A stretch of 64,000 nt of DNA from Caenorhabditis remanei (Eukaryota > Nematoda > Chromadorea > Rhabditida > Rhabditidae): assembly GCF_010183535.1 (NCBI RefSeq), contig NC_071328.1, forward strand, positions 4,650,001 through 4,714,000. The letters run 5' to 3'. This document shows, in pieces, positions 10,501 to 21,205 of the stretch (position 1 is its first letter; the number at the start of each line of letters is the position of its first letter). Under the pieces are notes generated by a model. That model saw nothing but the letters and a program-made list of their open reading frames with translations. It ran no database searches and was not told the origin of the DNA. A program made the translations under genes and the position numbers.

Positions 10501-13434
10501 AAGAAGAACAGTAAAAATCCGTTTGATGTTGACTTGTTATTCTGCTTTTTCTCAATAAACACGTATATTAATATAACTTCATCTCAGAGAACAAAAACCA
10601 AAAAAAAACAAAAAAGTAAAAAAGTCGGGCACCCGATTTCGGAGCACCCGATTTTTGGGCACCCGATGTTTTGGGCACCCGATTTTTGGGCACCCGATTT
10701 TTTGGGCACCCGATTTTTGGGCACCCGATATTTTGGGCACCCGATATTTTGGGCACCCGATTTTTTTGACCGGCACCCGATTTTTGATGGCCGGCACCCG
10801 ATTCTAAAACAGAGCCGAATCTTCTTCCCAGATCCCAGGTCCCCAAAAACCTTTCCCCGACCCCACACTTCCATCCAATCCACTTTCTATAGTTCTTTTC
10901 TCTCCTCTCCATCCATTTCTCAAAACAATAAAAACCAATATAGCCACACACCACTTGAGTAAACTTTCAAGGGGTAGTTCGTTGAGCACCTAACTGCTCA
11001 AAAATCGCTCTCGTATAATATTCATCCACTCCCCCCAAATTACCTTCTGGAAGTTGTTCCAACGTATGATTCATCAATTGCATTATTCCATTACGGAACA
11101 TTGTTCCAGAATGAAGAATCGGTACGGATTGACGACGTGCAGATGAGCGACGACGGAGATCATTCCCTTCAAGTGCGGCCTGGAATTTTCATTTTCAAAT
11201 TAAAAAAAAGTTTTTTAGTAAAGTTATCTCCCCGATCTCTCTCTCTCTCTAATTGCTTTCCAGAATGACTTCTTTTCTTTCATTGCTCATTAAAACTAAC
11301 CACATCATTATTATTATTGTTGTGTGCAACGTCAGCTGCCAGTTTTTGTGTCTCATGAGCCGACGCCTCTTCTGAATCGGAGCCTCCTTTGACGATCGCT
11401 TCGAGTTGAACATTGAATTTCATTATAGTGCAGTAAAGGATGTAGATAGTGAACATGGCAAATGCTTCAGGGAATGTGATCTGGAATTTGGAGAGGGTTA
11501 GGGTATTCTGATTTTTGGAAGCAATGGTTCATTCTGTGAGGTAATGAGACGCAGATAACGAGACTGTCTAGCTGTCTGGGTCTCTCTAGCAAGAGCGTGT
11601 GAGGTGGAGAGCCACAGACAATGAGACTCTCTCGTTGTCTCCCTCACAACCTAATTATCAATAGAGCGCGTTTACTTCCACTTACCATTTCATCCATGAA
11701 GAAGAACACCAACATTGCCAGAGCCAGCATATAAATGGAAACATCTCTGAACAAAGGCCACCATGTCAAGTCAAGTATAGTTTTAGAGAAGAGTGTACAG
11801 AAAGCAAGGACGCAGAGAATGTTGAATGTGGCGGATCCTGAATTCTTTGATTTTTCAAAATCTAGACCTTCCTCTTCTAAACTCACCAACAATCGTTCCA
11901 ATTCCAACATTATTTTGAGCGATGAACACTCCGATAACCGACGTGAAGAATTCTGGAGCCGAGCCTCCGGCGGCCATGAATGTGGCACCTGCCACGTCAT
12001 CAGATAACTGGAGCTTTTCAGTGAGTACATCGAGAGATGGGACGAAGAATTCATCGCAGACGATCGCAAGGGAAACGAACATGTAGATGAGACCGCACAT
12101 GTGGAGAACGACTGAAATTTGGAAAGTAGATCAAAAGTTTGAAAGCGTGTAACATGGGACCGCCCATGAAACAGTTACGCCTTCTCAGGGTTCGCTATGA
12201 CAATTTCTCAGAATTTGGTCTGTCTGTTCCCCGGTGTGTCCAGATGTCTCTTTTTTAACAACTTACCAAAACCATTCTGCCTCTGTTTCAATGAAAATGG
12301 ATCCGGTGGAAACTGTCCATCGTCGTTAACTTCTGGAGCAGGTGGAGCAAGAGATCTGGAATAATATTATGTTTTTCTCGTGAAAACAGGAACCCCTTCA
12401 TATTCAGAATCCTTGGTCTCTACTTTTCAAAAATTCACACAAAAAGAGGCTTAAACTACTTCCGGTTTTTCGTCTTGGTGGAAAGGGTTTTAAAGAAAAG
12501 TAGTTGAGGGAAAGAAGTTCCGAAGAAATAAGTGGTGGGAAGTGAAAGGTTAATGTGTGCGGAGTTTGAACTTTTGCCTTGGTTACAGTGGTTTCTGGAG
12601 GCGTTGGATTTGAGTAGATTACGTTTTTTAAAGTTATGACTGGGATTTACGACAAATTGCGGACTTTTAGTAAAGGGTGGAGTTTGGCAATGGTAGTCAG
12701 ATTACAGTTGATATTACGACAAATTACGTACTTTCGATTCTATCTGGGATGTTTGCGGACTGAATGTTACGGTAGCTGTCCACGTATCAGATCGCGCACT
12801 TTTATGCTTTTACATACATCAAACATTACGACAATTTGCGTACCATAAGTTACGGTAACTTTCCCTACATCAGATCTTACGACGAATTGCGTACAATCCC
12901 TCTCATACATCAGATTCTACGAGATTTTGCGTATGAATGCGTAAGTTACCTTATTCACTATTTACACCAGGTCCTACGACAAATCACGTACTTTCCATTC
13001 TATCTGATGATTGCGGACTAAATATTACGGTAGCTGTTCACGCATCAGAACACAAATCGCGTACTTCTTTGCTTTTACATCAATTTTTACGGCAATTTGC
13101 GTACCATATGTTACGGTAACTTTCTCTACATCAGATTTTACGACTAACTGCGTACAGTCCCTCTCCGGAAATTGTACATACATCAGAATCTACGACAAAT
13201 CACGTACTTTCACCCCAAATCTCACCTGTTACAAGTTGGCATGAACGCCTTCCAAAACGGTTGTGACACATTCGCTGGTGTGCCTGACATCATCCCCGGC
13301 TCCCCATCAATACTCCTCCGTTCCCTCATCAAATGAGCCGCTCCCATGACGGCGACAAGAGCCACCGGGAGCAGAATGAGTCGACGAACGACACGTGCTT
13401 TGGTACGACTTCGGACGGTTGAACCGACGCGCAT
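7514..13434 (-). CDS. ncx-4: K+-dependent Na+/Ca2+ exchanger (NCKX/SLC24)
   Basis: Eleven exons on the minus strand: 13434-13226, 12355-12267, 12111-11887, 11837-11686, 11480-11301, 11179-10990, 8892-8771, 8721-8584, 8532-8357, 7917-7662 and 7615-7514. All phases agree, giving 612 residues, the usual NCKX length. NCKX proteins export Ca2+ and K+ in exchange for Na+ across the plasma membrane. An N-terminal hydrophobic helix (about residues 19-37) comes first. The alpha-1 repeat is at about 115-185 ([20 protein letters not shown], then VGSATFNIL). A cytosolic loop follows, with an NNNNND run, a basic RRRSSARR patch and an acidic serine-rich stretch. The alpha-2 repeat is at about 475-520 ([22 protein letters not shown]), then the final helices, ending in [12 protein letters not shown]. 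The start ATG sits right after TTTCCAG, suggesting trans-splicing. The 2.1-kb intron 6 contains a foldback element. The family is certain; the symbol ncx-4 (rather than ncx-5) rests on my memory that the C. elegans copy is on chromosome I. Confidence 0.93.
9340..9422. mobile_element. Partial 145-bp TIR MITE in NCKX intron 6
   Basis: Only the centre and one arm remain: 'tctctgagtctctcaatttcg', then 'ggtagagcgcagttgtaaga', ending in GCTAATA. It is in reverse orientation relative to the 2142 copy. Confidence 0.65.
9610..9850. repeat. Dispersed repeat, copy A
   Basis: Shares long stretches with 16010-16232, including 'ggtca(g/c)(t/a)gacatagaact' and 'aagcgagttacgcg(c/t)cggcccggttt'. It is non-coding in both copies and its boundaries are uncertain. 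Confidence 0.65.
9899..10818. mobile_element. Foldback element with tandem-repeat arms and internal gene
   Basis: 920 bp, bounded by TCGGCTCTG...CAGAGCCGA and flanked on both sides by ATCT, a candidate 4-bp target duplication (9895-9898 and 10819-10822). The left arm (about 9899-10120) and right arm (about 10615-10818) are inverted copies more than 200 bp long. Each consists mostly of 14-16-bp tandem units of the type AAATCGGGTGCCCAAA (about eleven units per arm). The 490-bp centre is unique and carries a spliced ORF on the plus strand plus AATAAA. This architecture (long inverted arms of short direct subrepeats) matches foldback-type elements. It lies in intron 6 of the NCKX gene, in opposite orientation to it. 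No transposase is present, so mobility would need a partner. Confidence 0.85.
10300..10514 (+). CDS. 57-residue protein carried inside the foldback element
   Basis: Two exons, 10300-10332 and 10374-10514, separated by a 41-bp intron with GTAACA...TATTTTAG ends; phase 0 is kept. The product begins [11 protein letters not shown] and continues [19 protein letters not shown], then [20 protein letters not shown], and ends TEEEEQ. It is probably a small soluble acidic protein with one amphipathic helix and a short beta segment. An AATAAA at about 10553 follows the stop by 40 bases. I recognise no family. Codon use looks coding and the splice sites are intact, so it is either a captured host gene fragment or an element-specific gene. 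Because it sits inside a host intron on the opposite strand, it would need its own promoter, perhaps in 10200-10299. Confidence 0.65.
12647..13207. repeat. Degenerate tandem repeat in NCKX intron 1
   Basis: About nine occurrences of a '(t)tacgacaaattgcgtac' core at roughly 70-90-bp spacing, organised as a higher-order duplication of about 265 bp (12704-12920 against 12971-13170). Other recurring blocks are 'ttacggtagctgt', 'ttacggtaactttc' and 'acatcaga'. Confidence 0.75.
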
Positions 13435-14023
13435 CTGGAAACGAAAAAATGGGTTAGGAATGAAGGTTTTTGGAACATGGGAAACGGAGAATGAAGACAC
13501 AGAAAAAACAACAAGAAAAATGACAATGGAACACATTGAAAGCTGGAAGAAAGCGATGAAAAATTCAGTATTTTTGGGGGCGAAAACTTTTTTTCAAACG
13601 AGGAGAACACTTGTTTTTTGAATGGACCCGACGATTTTAGATTCCAAAAAGATTCAAAAATTCACACGAAAACGTCTTCTTGTTGACAACCGGATTGATA
13701 ATATTCATGTTTTATTGATACTCGAGAAAAAAGATGATTCATTTGGGAAAAAAAGAGAGAAAAAACGAATTTAAGGATTCAGAAATGAGAGAGAGAAAAA
13801 GAGATCAAAACTTTCATCTTCTGATTAGTAACAGATTAAAAAATGAGAGAAAAATATTTGGAGAAAAACTAGAACACATCCGTTTTAGTAGGGGGTGGGG
13901 GGTCTGATGCTAGAGGAAAGGTCTGGCGCGCCTGAGACGCGTTTTCTAGTTTTTTTCAATGCTCACAGTTAGATAGAGAAAAACTCATGCCAGAATCTTA
14001 AGATTCCCAAAAGTTCTGATTTC

Positions 14024-14340
14024 AGACGCGCCTACGGAACCCTTGTAGTTTTTGATTATTAAAATCGCGATTTGATTGATATGAAACGCGCTAAAGGCAC
14101 GCCAGAATTTAAAGATTCTCAAAATTGCTTAGTTCAGACGCGTCAGCGGAACCCCACTCTCTTTTTTTGTAGTTTTTGTTGATCGATTTGATTGATAAGA
14201 AACGCGCCACAGGTACGCCAGATCTTCAATATTCCCAAAATTTTTGATTTCAGACGCGCCAGCGGAACCCCAGACACTCTTTTTGTAGCTTTTTGATGAT
14301 CGATTTGATTGATAAGAAACGCGCCAAAGGCACACCAGGT
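14024..14340. repeat. Three tandem copies of a ~110-bp unit
   Basis: Units start near 14024, 14137 and 14253. Each contains 'ttcagacgcgcc(t/a)(a/g)cggaaccc', then 'gatttgattgata(t/a)gaaacgcgc', then 'ggcacgccag'. The unit embeds the GC-rich hairpin motif seen throughout 14-29.5 kb. Confidence 0.75.
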
Positions 14341-16009
14341 TTTCAGAAACTTAAAGTTTTTGTGGCTAACACTAACCGATCATAGATCATAAAACAGGAA
14401 AAAATAAGAAAAAATAACAGCATATATCTCAAAAAATAAATCTTTTTTTCTCCAAATCGAGATGAAAAATTTCGAGGAAAAGGGGGGAAAATCTTCTTGG
14501 ATGATCGTCTGCTTTTTTCGTTTTTAGAACAAAAAATGATGTGAGAAGATGATATGGATAATCTATAATCTTCCCGCTTCTTTTTTAGTTGGAACAGACG
14601 AATAATAGAGTGGGCTTTTTGACTCCCGGACACTTTCATGAATGAAAAAAAGAGGAAAGAGAAAAATGGAAGTGTGAAAAAAAAAGAAAATTGTGGTGAG
14701 CTCCATGGGGTGGCGACGAAAATTGCTCAGCGTTTAATGGGAGTTCCGCCCGGGGAGCTTTTTAGATTTTGAAAAAAATGGGACAAAAAAGCTTTTCTTC
14801 GAAAAAAGAAGAAGAAAAAAGAGAATAGAAATCTGTGGGAGCCCAGAAGGACAAATAAAGAAGGAATGCACTCGTAAGCTGATACTTGAGACTGGATTAT
14901 GACGTGCCACGCTTCTTCTGGGGGACATACAGATTCTTCTTCTTCTGAAGGCGTAACTGAAGATGGAGACTCTTGGGTAAACAAGAATATGATGGGGGTG
15001 CAGCAGATTTTCTGAGAAGGATTATGAGGGAAGACCGTAAAGGATTTAGGAGAGGAAGGGCTTACGAGTAGAGTTTTTATTCTCGTTCGGAGAGTCTTTT
15101 TGGAGCAATAACAAAGATCTGGAGAGAGAAGTCATAAAAGTTTTTATTATTTGATGAGCAATGGAAGATTAGGGTGAAATGGAAGAAATTGAATGAGTGC
15201 AAGTGGATCAGAGAGTTTTTGGCAGGGGTTGGGCAACTCTCTGATTTTTCGTCTCTTTTAGGGAGCTTTCTCACCATGTTTTGAGCAATTTCGTCCTATT
15301 TCTCCAAAGGTTGGCAAAACGCGAAATACTAGTTTTTTTCTTTGGTTTTTTGCAGTGGTACGCAAGCTATTGTGCATTTTGCAGAGCTTTTATTGGACAC
15401 AATTGCTCTAGATTTGTTCTTTGTTCAACATTGCAATGAAGATATCACAGAACCCACTAACTCCTTTAAAACTCACGGTTCTGACAGAGATGAAGCCTTG
15501 AAAATAGCGCTCGAAATGGGGCGTCTTGGAATACAGTTCGTTTTTGTCAGAAAATACTCAAACTTTCACAGATATAGCTGGGAACGAGATTTCCAAAGTT
15601 TCAAGAATATCGGTTCAATTTTAACCTTTCTACGCGCGGGACGTCCCAAATCATTTCATTTTGAGCCCTTCTTGAAAACTTCCTATCTCATAACTTTTTA
15701 ATAACCGTGGGTGGTCATACTAATTAAAAAATGAGTGCTTCCTAATGACGCGCACTGTGATTTTCAATAAATTATCTTAGATGAGAAGAGTCTCGATGCT
15801 CTTGGTAACCTAATTTTTCCAGTTGTTTCCCCAATAAGAACCTTCTAAACAATGACTATTGAATATGCTTCGATGACATTTTCCTTCAAAAACTGAACTG
15901 TTAATTCTAATAAAAACATACATGTCAACCGGGGCGAAACGCTATATTATGAGATGAAAAACATACTGAAATTTAGCGAGTTTTATGTTCCTGATCTGAT
16001 ACGGTCTGG

Positions 16010-16232
16010 ATGGCTGTTTGTTAATGTGTCGCGGGCCGGGATAGAATGATTTTTTTGGTCAATTTCTGGGTATGTGGTGCTTTTTCCCGACCGCGGCTTA
16101 TGAACGACTTGCCATTCGGTCTGTAGTAGGTCACAGACATAGAACTTGCCGAGATCTACATTTTCCTTTATTTTTCAGCTCATAATGTTGAGTTTTAAGC
16201 GAGTTACGCGTCGGCCCGGTTTGCGAGTATGA
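16010..16232. repeat. Dispersed repeat, copy B
   Basis: Second copy of the 9610-9850 repeat, in the same orientation, recognisable by 'cggtctgtagtaggtcacag' and 'ggcccggtttgcgagtatga'. Non-coding. Confidence 0.65.
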
Positions 16233-16689
16233 TTAAAAGTGAACAGAAATTCCTCAATCTGTTTCGACTATTCAAAAACATCCCCCTTCTTCTGACTGGA
16301 ACATTATTCAAAATAACGTGGAAGCCCGTTCGTAGATATCAGAACCATGTATTCTTCATCACTAACCATCGGGATGCACTGAAATCCCCTCTCTCTCTCA
16401 TCAAAAGACGTAAATGGATTAATTTGTTTCACACATGTATTTTCAGTGACGGAGAACATACGAAGATAGAGATTAGTTCATCAGATTAATCTGGAAATGT
16501 CGGTGCAATGGATCAAAGTTTCCGGTTGAAGATCAAAGAGAATGAGAAAAATTGAAGAAAAAATAGGAGCAGTGAGGGCAGTGAAGTTGGGAAAGTGTCC
16601 ACGGATATCGAATTTTGTTTTTCGAGATTTTTTTTTACTTTTTGGAAGTTTTTTTGTTGGGCGAAAGTTGTGAGGGTTCCGAATTCAAG

Positions 16690-17225
16690 ATCAAAAACTT
16701 TGGATTCGGGATTCAGAATTTCTAAATTCAGGATTCAAAATCTTGAATCCTCAAGTTGAAATATCTAAATTTCAGAATTCTAACCAAATATATAGGAAAC
16801 GCGTCTAAGGCACGCCAGTTTCTAGATTCTGGGATTCTGGGTTCAGAAATCATAATTCAGGATCCTAGTTCCCGGATTTAATATTCAAGATTTAAGATTC
16901 AGAATTTCATAATTCAAGATTAAGGATTCAGAATTCAAAATCTTGAATTCTCGAGTTTTTCCAAATTTCGGAATTCAGACAAAAAAAGAAAAAGCGTCTA
17001 AGGCACGCCAGACTTTTTTCAACTCGAATCTGTCATATTTTTTAAGTCTGGCGTGTCGCAGGCGCTTTTCATTCACATTTTTATGGAAGCTAAGGTGTAG
17101 TAGAGCTTAGGATTAGGGTTCTAAATCCTGGATTGAGAATTCTGGGTTCAGGATTCAGAATTCATGATTCTCAACTCTGGATTCTAGATTCTGAATTCGG
17201 GTTTCAGGATTTCAGTTCCTGTCTT
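16690..17225. repeat. GATTC satellite with embedded hairpin
   Basis: Irregular tandem runs of 6-14-bp variants of 'ATTCAGGATTCAGAATTC'. A hairpin of the 'gcgtctaaggcacgccag ... ctggcgtgtcgcaggcgc' type sits at 16988-17070. Similar arrays lie at 20610-20790, 26276-26600, 27222-27400, 28795-29010 and 29220-29420. Confidence 0.75.
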
Positions 17226-18097
17226 CAATCTTTTGATTTCATTTTCCAAGAGATGTCTGATCATTGCTCATCCCCCCATCAGATCCCACGCGTTTCCCAC
17301 GATTCTTTTCGAACGACAATCAGTTTAGCAGAGACAACACAAATGTGGTTTGGAAGGTGAAAAGAAGGAAACAAAACAGAAACAAGGATTAGAAAAAGAA
17401 AGGAGCGACAGAAAAAGTATGGATGAAGAAAAGAGCACAAACTTCTTCTTTTTGCCTTTTTCAAGTCGACGACTACTCGAGCGGAACATTCACAAAAAGA
17501 CAGAAAAACGTAGGGAGAGCACCTCGAAAACGCAGAGTGGGCGGAGCCTAAGGTGGCACAAAGCCTTCTCTCAGGTAATCGTTTTGGTTGGGCCGTGGAG
17601 GTACGTCAACAATACTCGAAAAAAGAGAAAAAGTTTTTTGGATGAGGGGACCCTCCAGAAACTCCAGGCACAAATTGATTATGCGTGGTGAGCAGGACGA
17701 CGAGCAGAACCTGAAAGAATTATGATGTTAGTAGGGAGAGAGGAGATGGAAAGGTGGGTTGAATTGAGAGAAAAAGGAATCAAAGAAATAAGAAAAAGGA
17801 AGTGAAATATTGGGTTTGTCTGTGTCATTAGTACAAGGATGACTTGAGATTAAAATGTCAGGAGTGGGAGGAAAATGTCTGTAGGGTTTTCAGAGATCGG
17901 TTGCTGTAGTTTGGAGTGTTGGTCACCTGCTGGGTGATAATGATAATCAAATCCTCAACTGAAACTTCTGATGATATCGTTGCTAATTTCATTTTGATCT
18001 CCGTTCTACTTGTAGACCATTCATTTTATTATGAAGCTGATTATCACTAGTGAAGGCCTCCAGGTGACCGAGGAGTTATATGACGTGTCCTATATCT

Positions 18098-18345
18098 TTG
18101 GAAAGCTGAGAAAACGCTGATTCCAAATATATATTCAGTTTTTGCCCTCGAGGTCTGATATTCGAGAAAAACGAGGTCAAAGTTTGGGCCGCTGACAGAC
18201 GTCTAAAATATCGGCAGCGTGGTGTGGGTGGTATACCACGACTTGTCTGCGGTCCAAACATTGACCTCGTTTTTCTCGAATACCAGGCCTCAAGGGCAAA
18301 AATTGAATATATATATTTGGAATCAGCGTTTTCTTAGCTTTCCAA
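18098..18345. mobile_element. Palindromic 248-bp MITE-like element
   Basis: The left arm 18098-18190 (TTGGAAAGCTGAGAAAACGC, then 'gattccaaatatata' and 'cgagaaaaacgaggtca') is repeated inverted in 18255-18345. About 60 bp of unique DNA separates the arms. There is no ORF. The transcript would fold into a long hairpin. Confidence 0.8.
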
Positions 18346-19033
18346 TTATTTTGGAGGACTTCCCTAGTTAACTTGAAGAAATACTTTTGAGGATTTCTAC
18401 AACATTCTTGTGATATTCTTGTGTACAAGTCATCGTGACTCCAAAATCGTATTTTGTGCAAAGATGACTGTTGATTGTCATGGCTATCAAGATTGCTTGT
18501 TTTTGCCCCAAACGTATGATCTACCTGGCCAATTCAGCTATCATGGAAATAAACTAAGAGATAAAAAGAAGTCTGCCTCCGGGAATTTCAAATTTTTAAA
18601 TTTCTACTTCAGAAAAGATAAACAAAATGCTAATCGAGAACCCAGATTTGGTTCAAAAACTTCAGCGGTAGTTGTCTTCATGACTGCCCATTCACTCTTT
18701 TTTTAAACTAAGTATCAAGATTACGGTTAAAAAAAAGAGATTTTCAACCGTCGCGATATGAATCCGTAGACGGAATGATAGACATAAGATCTTCCTACTT
18801 TTAAGAACTCACAGTTTTTTATTAATTGTTAATTAGTTGCCCGTCATCAGAATGTAAACACTTGCAGATGGTGAAAACAGAAGTTCCAAATTTGAGCCAA
18901 TTTCCAAAAATTTTAAAAATGAGCTTATTTTAGAAATTCTTGCTAAAAATGCTTGGATTCTGATGATAGTTACGATTGATTACTTTTCAGATTTTTACGC
19001 TTCTAGATATCCAAACAAAGATCTTTATTTTCG

Positions 19034-19176
19034 TATTAGTATGACACGCTTCTTACATCCTCGCTCTACCGAAACCGAAGGAATTTGTATGTAAAATTGA
19101 GAGTCTCAGAGAAAAAGAGACATTCTTCAAGAGGATTTCGGTGGAGCGCAATTGCAAGAAATGTGCTGATCTAATA
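19034..19176. mobile_element. 145-bp TIR MITE, intergenic copy
   Basis: Full-length: TATTAGTATGACACGCTTCT at the left, 'tgatctaata' at the right, and the inner block 'gagagtctcagagaaaaaga'. Confidence 0.8.
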
Positions 19177-19689
19177 GTTGACAGACGGTACAATTTCTTC
19201 CAAGACAGTTTTTGAACATAATTGAAGGTTCGAGATGAAGACAAGAACACTAAAATAGCTGCCAATTTTCTCTCAAAGTGCAAAACGGAAAACATTTCCT
19301 AAAACTTCAAAACTTGAAAAAAACTAAAAAACAAAACTCTATTTGTTCCTCACTACAGTAATCTCTTCTCTTTCTGAAAAACGAAAACGAAAGCGAAGCG
19401 AACGCGAAAGTCAATTTCCGACAAAAAAACAACAAATAATCGAAAAGTTGAGTGAGGTCTTCGAGAGTTGAAATCGAGTTTTAGAAAAATGGAAAAGGAA
19501 AAAAACGTGAAGACGACGACAGAAGTGACTAAAATGGAGAGGAAAGACAAGAAGAAGGATGGGGCAAAAACAAAAGAGTACTTGATTGAATTGCGAATGG
19601 AAAAGAAAAGGATTCAGAGGACTCAGAGGGAGGACGTACATGAAACAGGACTAGTAAGGGGAGCGAGACAAAATGGAAGGAGGATGCTC

Positions 19690-20262
19690 AGTTGAGCATT
19701 TACGTGTAATTGGGCGGGGGAACACACATTGGTGTCAATTCATATGGAACGCTAACTTCTGGAGGGGAATCGAACTGGCGGCCGGTCGGCTACTGCCATC
19801 GTCGGTGACACCTGTGTAACCGACTGCGCCACGTGTGCAAAGAGATAAGGTGACTGTAACATGCTCAGATTTTAACCAAACTCAAAAATATTTAGATTTT
19901 TAGAATAAGCAGATTGAGACGGTTTGAATGAGTATAATCATGTCTATATTCTGAAATTTTCGAAAAATGGGTCCCAACGGAGTCATTTTTTGAAAATTTT
20001 GAAAATTTTTAGAACCTAGTCATTATTACAGTCATTTGAAAGGCCTTAACACGTTGATTCTAAAGATATCAATTTGAAAGGTCAGTGGCGTCATCTGACC
20101 GAGATACGATAAATTGAAGTTTCTAATTTTTTGAAAATTTTTGAAAATCCGTAACTCGGTCAGTTTTCAACATTTTCAAGTGATTCTAGGCTTAAATTAA
20201 AGGAAAAACATTTACGTGTAATTGGGAGGATATGGCGTCACGTGTGCAAAGGGATAAGGTGT
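19690..20262 (-). repeat. tRNA-derived (SINE-like) fragments
   Basis: The minus strand of 19745-19843 contains a box-A-like 'gtggcgcagtcggttaca' and a box-B-like 'agttcgattcc' at tRNA spacing, but the acceptor stem does not pair. Partial duplicates at 19690-19720 and 20205-20262 share 'catttacgtgtaattggg' and 'cacgtgtgcaaag(g/a)gataaggtg'. It reads as a decayed tRNA-derived repeat, not a functional tRNA. Confidence 0.5.
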
Positions 20263-20609
20263 CCACCAAAGATTCAAAAGCGGGGGTTCTGTCGGGACTA
20301 TTGAGAGCAATGACTGCCCCGCCCATGACTCCTGGGAGGCGGATCCTTTGTAGATAATTTGTAGATCAAAGTGATACGAAGAAAATTGAAAAGGATGATG
20401 ACACGGAAGAGGAACTGGTGGGTGGGTATACTATATTGGATTTCGAATGTGATTTTTATGGGCTTTTTTCACATTTTTGTCACATTTTTATCACAAGATA
20501 TTGGATTTTGGGGAAGGAAGAAGGAAACAGAAAAGGGCGAAATGAATTCCTGGATTTGACATGATATGAGGGAAGAAAAATCGGAGAGAAGGGGGTTCCC
20601 TGGATTTGG

Positions 20610-21205
20610 TGAACAAGGATTCAGAGTTCAGGGAACTCAGAATCCAGAATCCAGAATCCAGAATCTAGAATCTAATATCCAGAATATAGATTCTAGAGTT
20701 CTGAATCTTGAATCCACAATCCAGAATCCGGAATCATATATCTTGAATCTAGAATTCGGAATCCAGTATCCAGATTCCAAAATTCAAATTTCTAGTCGTC
20801 TGGTGTTCCTTTGGCGCATTTTCTTGTTATTATTGCATGAAACATGTAAAAATCTAGTAAAATCAGTATCCTGGATTACATAGATTCTCAAAACTTCTGA
20901 GTTCGATGAAACCGTAAAAACGCGTCAACGGCACGCCAGTCTATGGTACTTAAGGATAAATGTGGCTGGCGTACCTAAGGCGCGTTTTTGGTATTGTTGG
21001 TTCAGAGTTCTGAAAATCTCAAATTCTTAAATTTCCGGATTCTGAATTTTTCGGTTTGTAAGAACTACAAAAACACGGCAACGGCACGCCAAAGCTTGAC
21101 TGGCGCTCCTCTGGCGCGTTTTTCTCTACGTTTTTATCACAATTAGAATTTGACAGATTTGTCTGGCGTGCCGTTGGTGCGTTTCTTTTCATTTTTTGGT
21201 AAGAT
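20610..21205. repeat. GATTC satellite followed by GC-rich hairpins
   Basis: 20610-20790 is 'cagaatccagaatc' satellite. Hairpins follow at 20916-20989 and 21069-21124, and a half-hairpin ('tctggcgtgccgttggtgcgttt') lies at 21163-21186. Arms are 20-24 bp and loops are 10-35 bp. Confidence 0.75.

Noticed and set aside
9899..10818. CRISPR-like array
   Set aside because: Regular 14-16-bp units without unique spacers in an animal nuclear intron are a minisatellite, not CRISPR.
15342..15701. 119-codon plus-strand ORF
   Set aside because: No start context, no splice partners, no domain, and atypical composition; it lies between repeats and its reading does not continue on either side.
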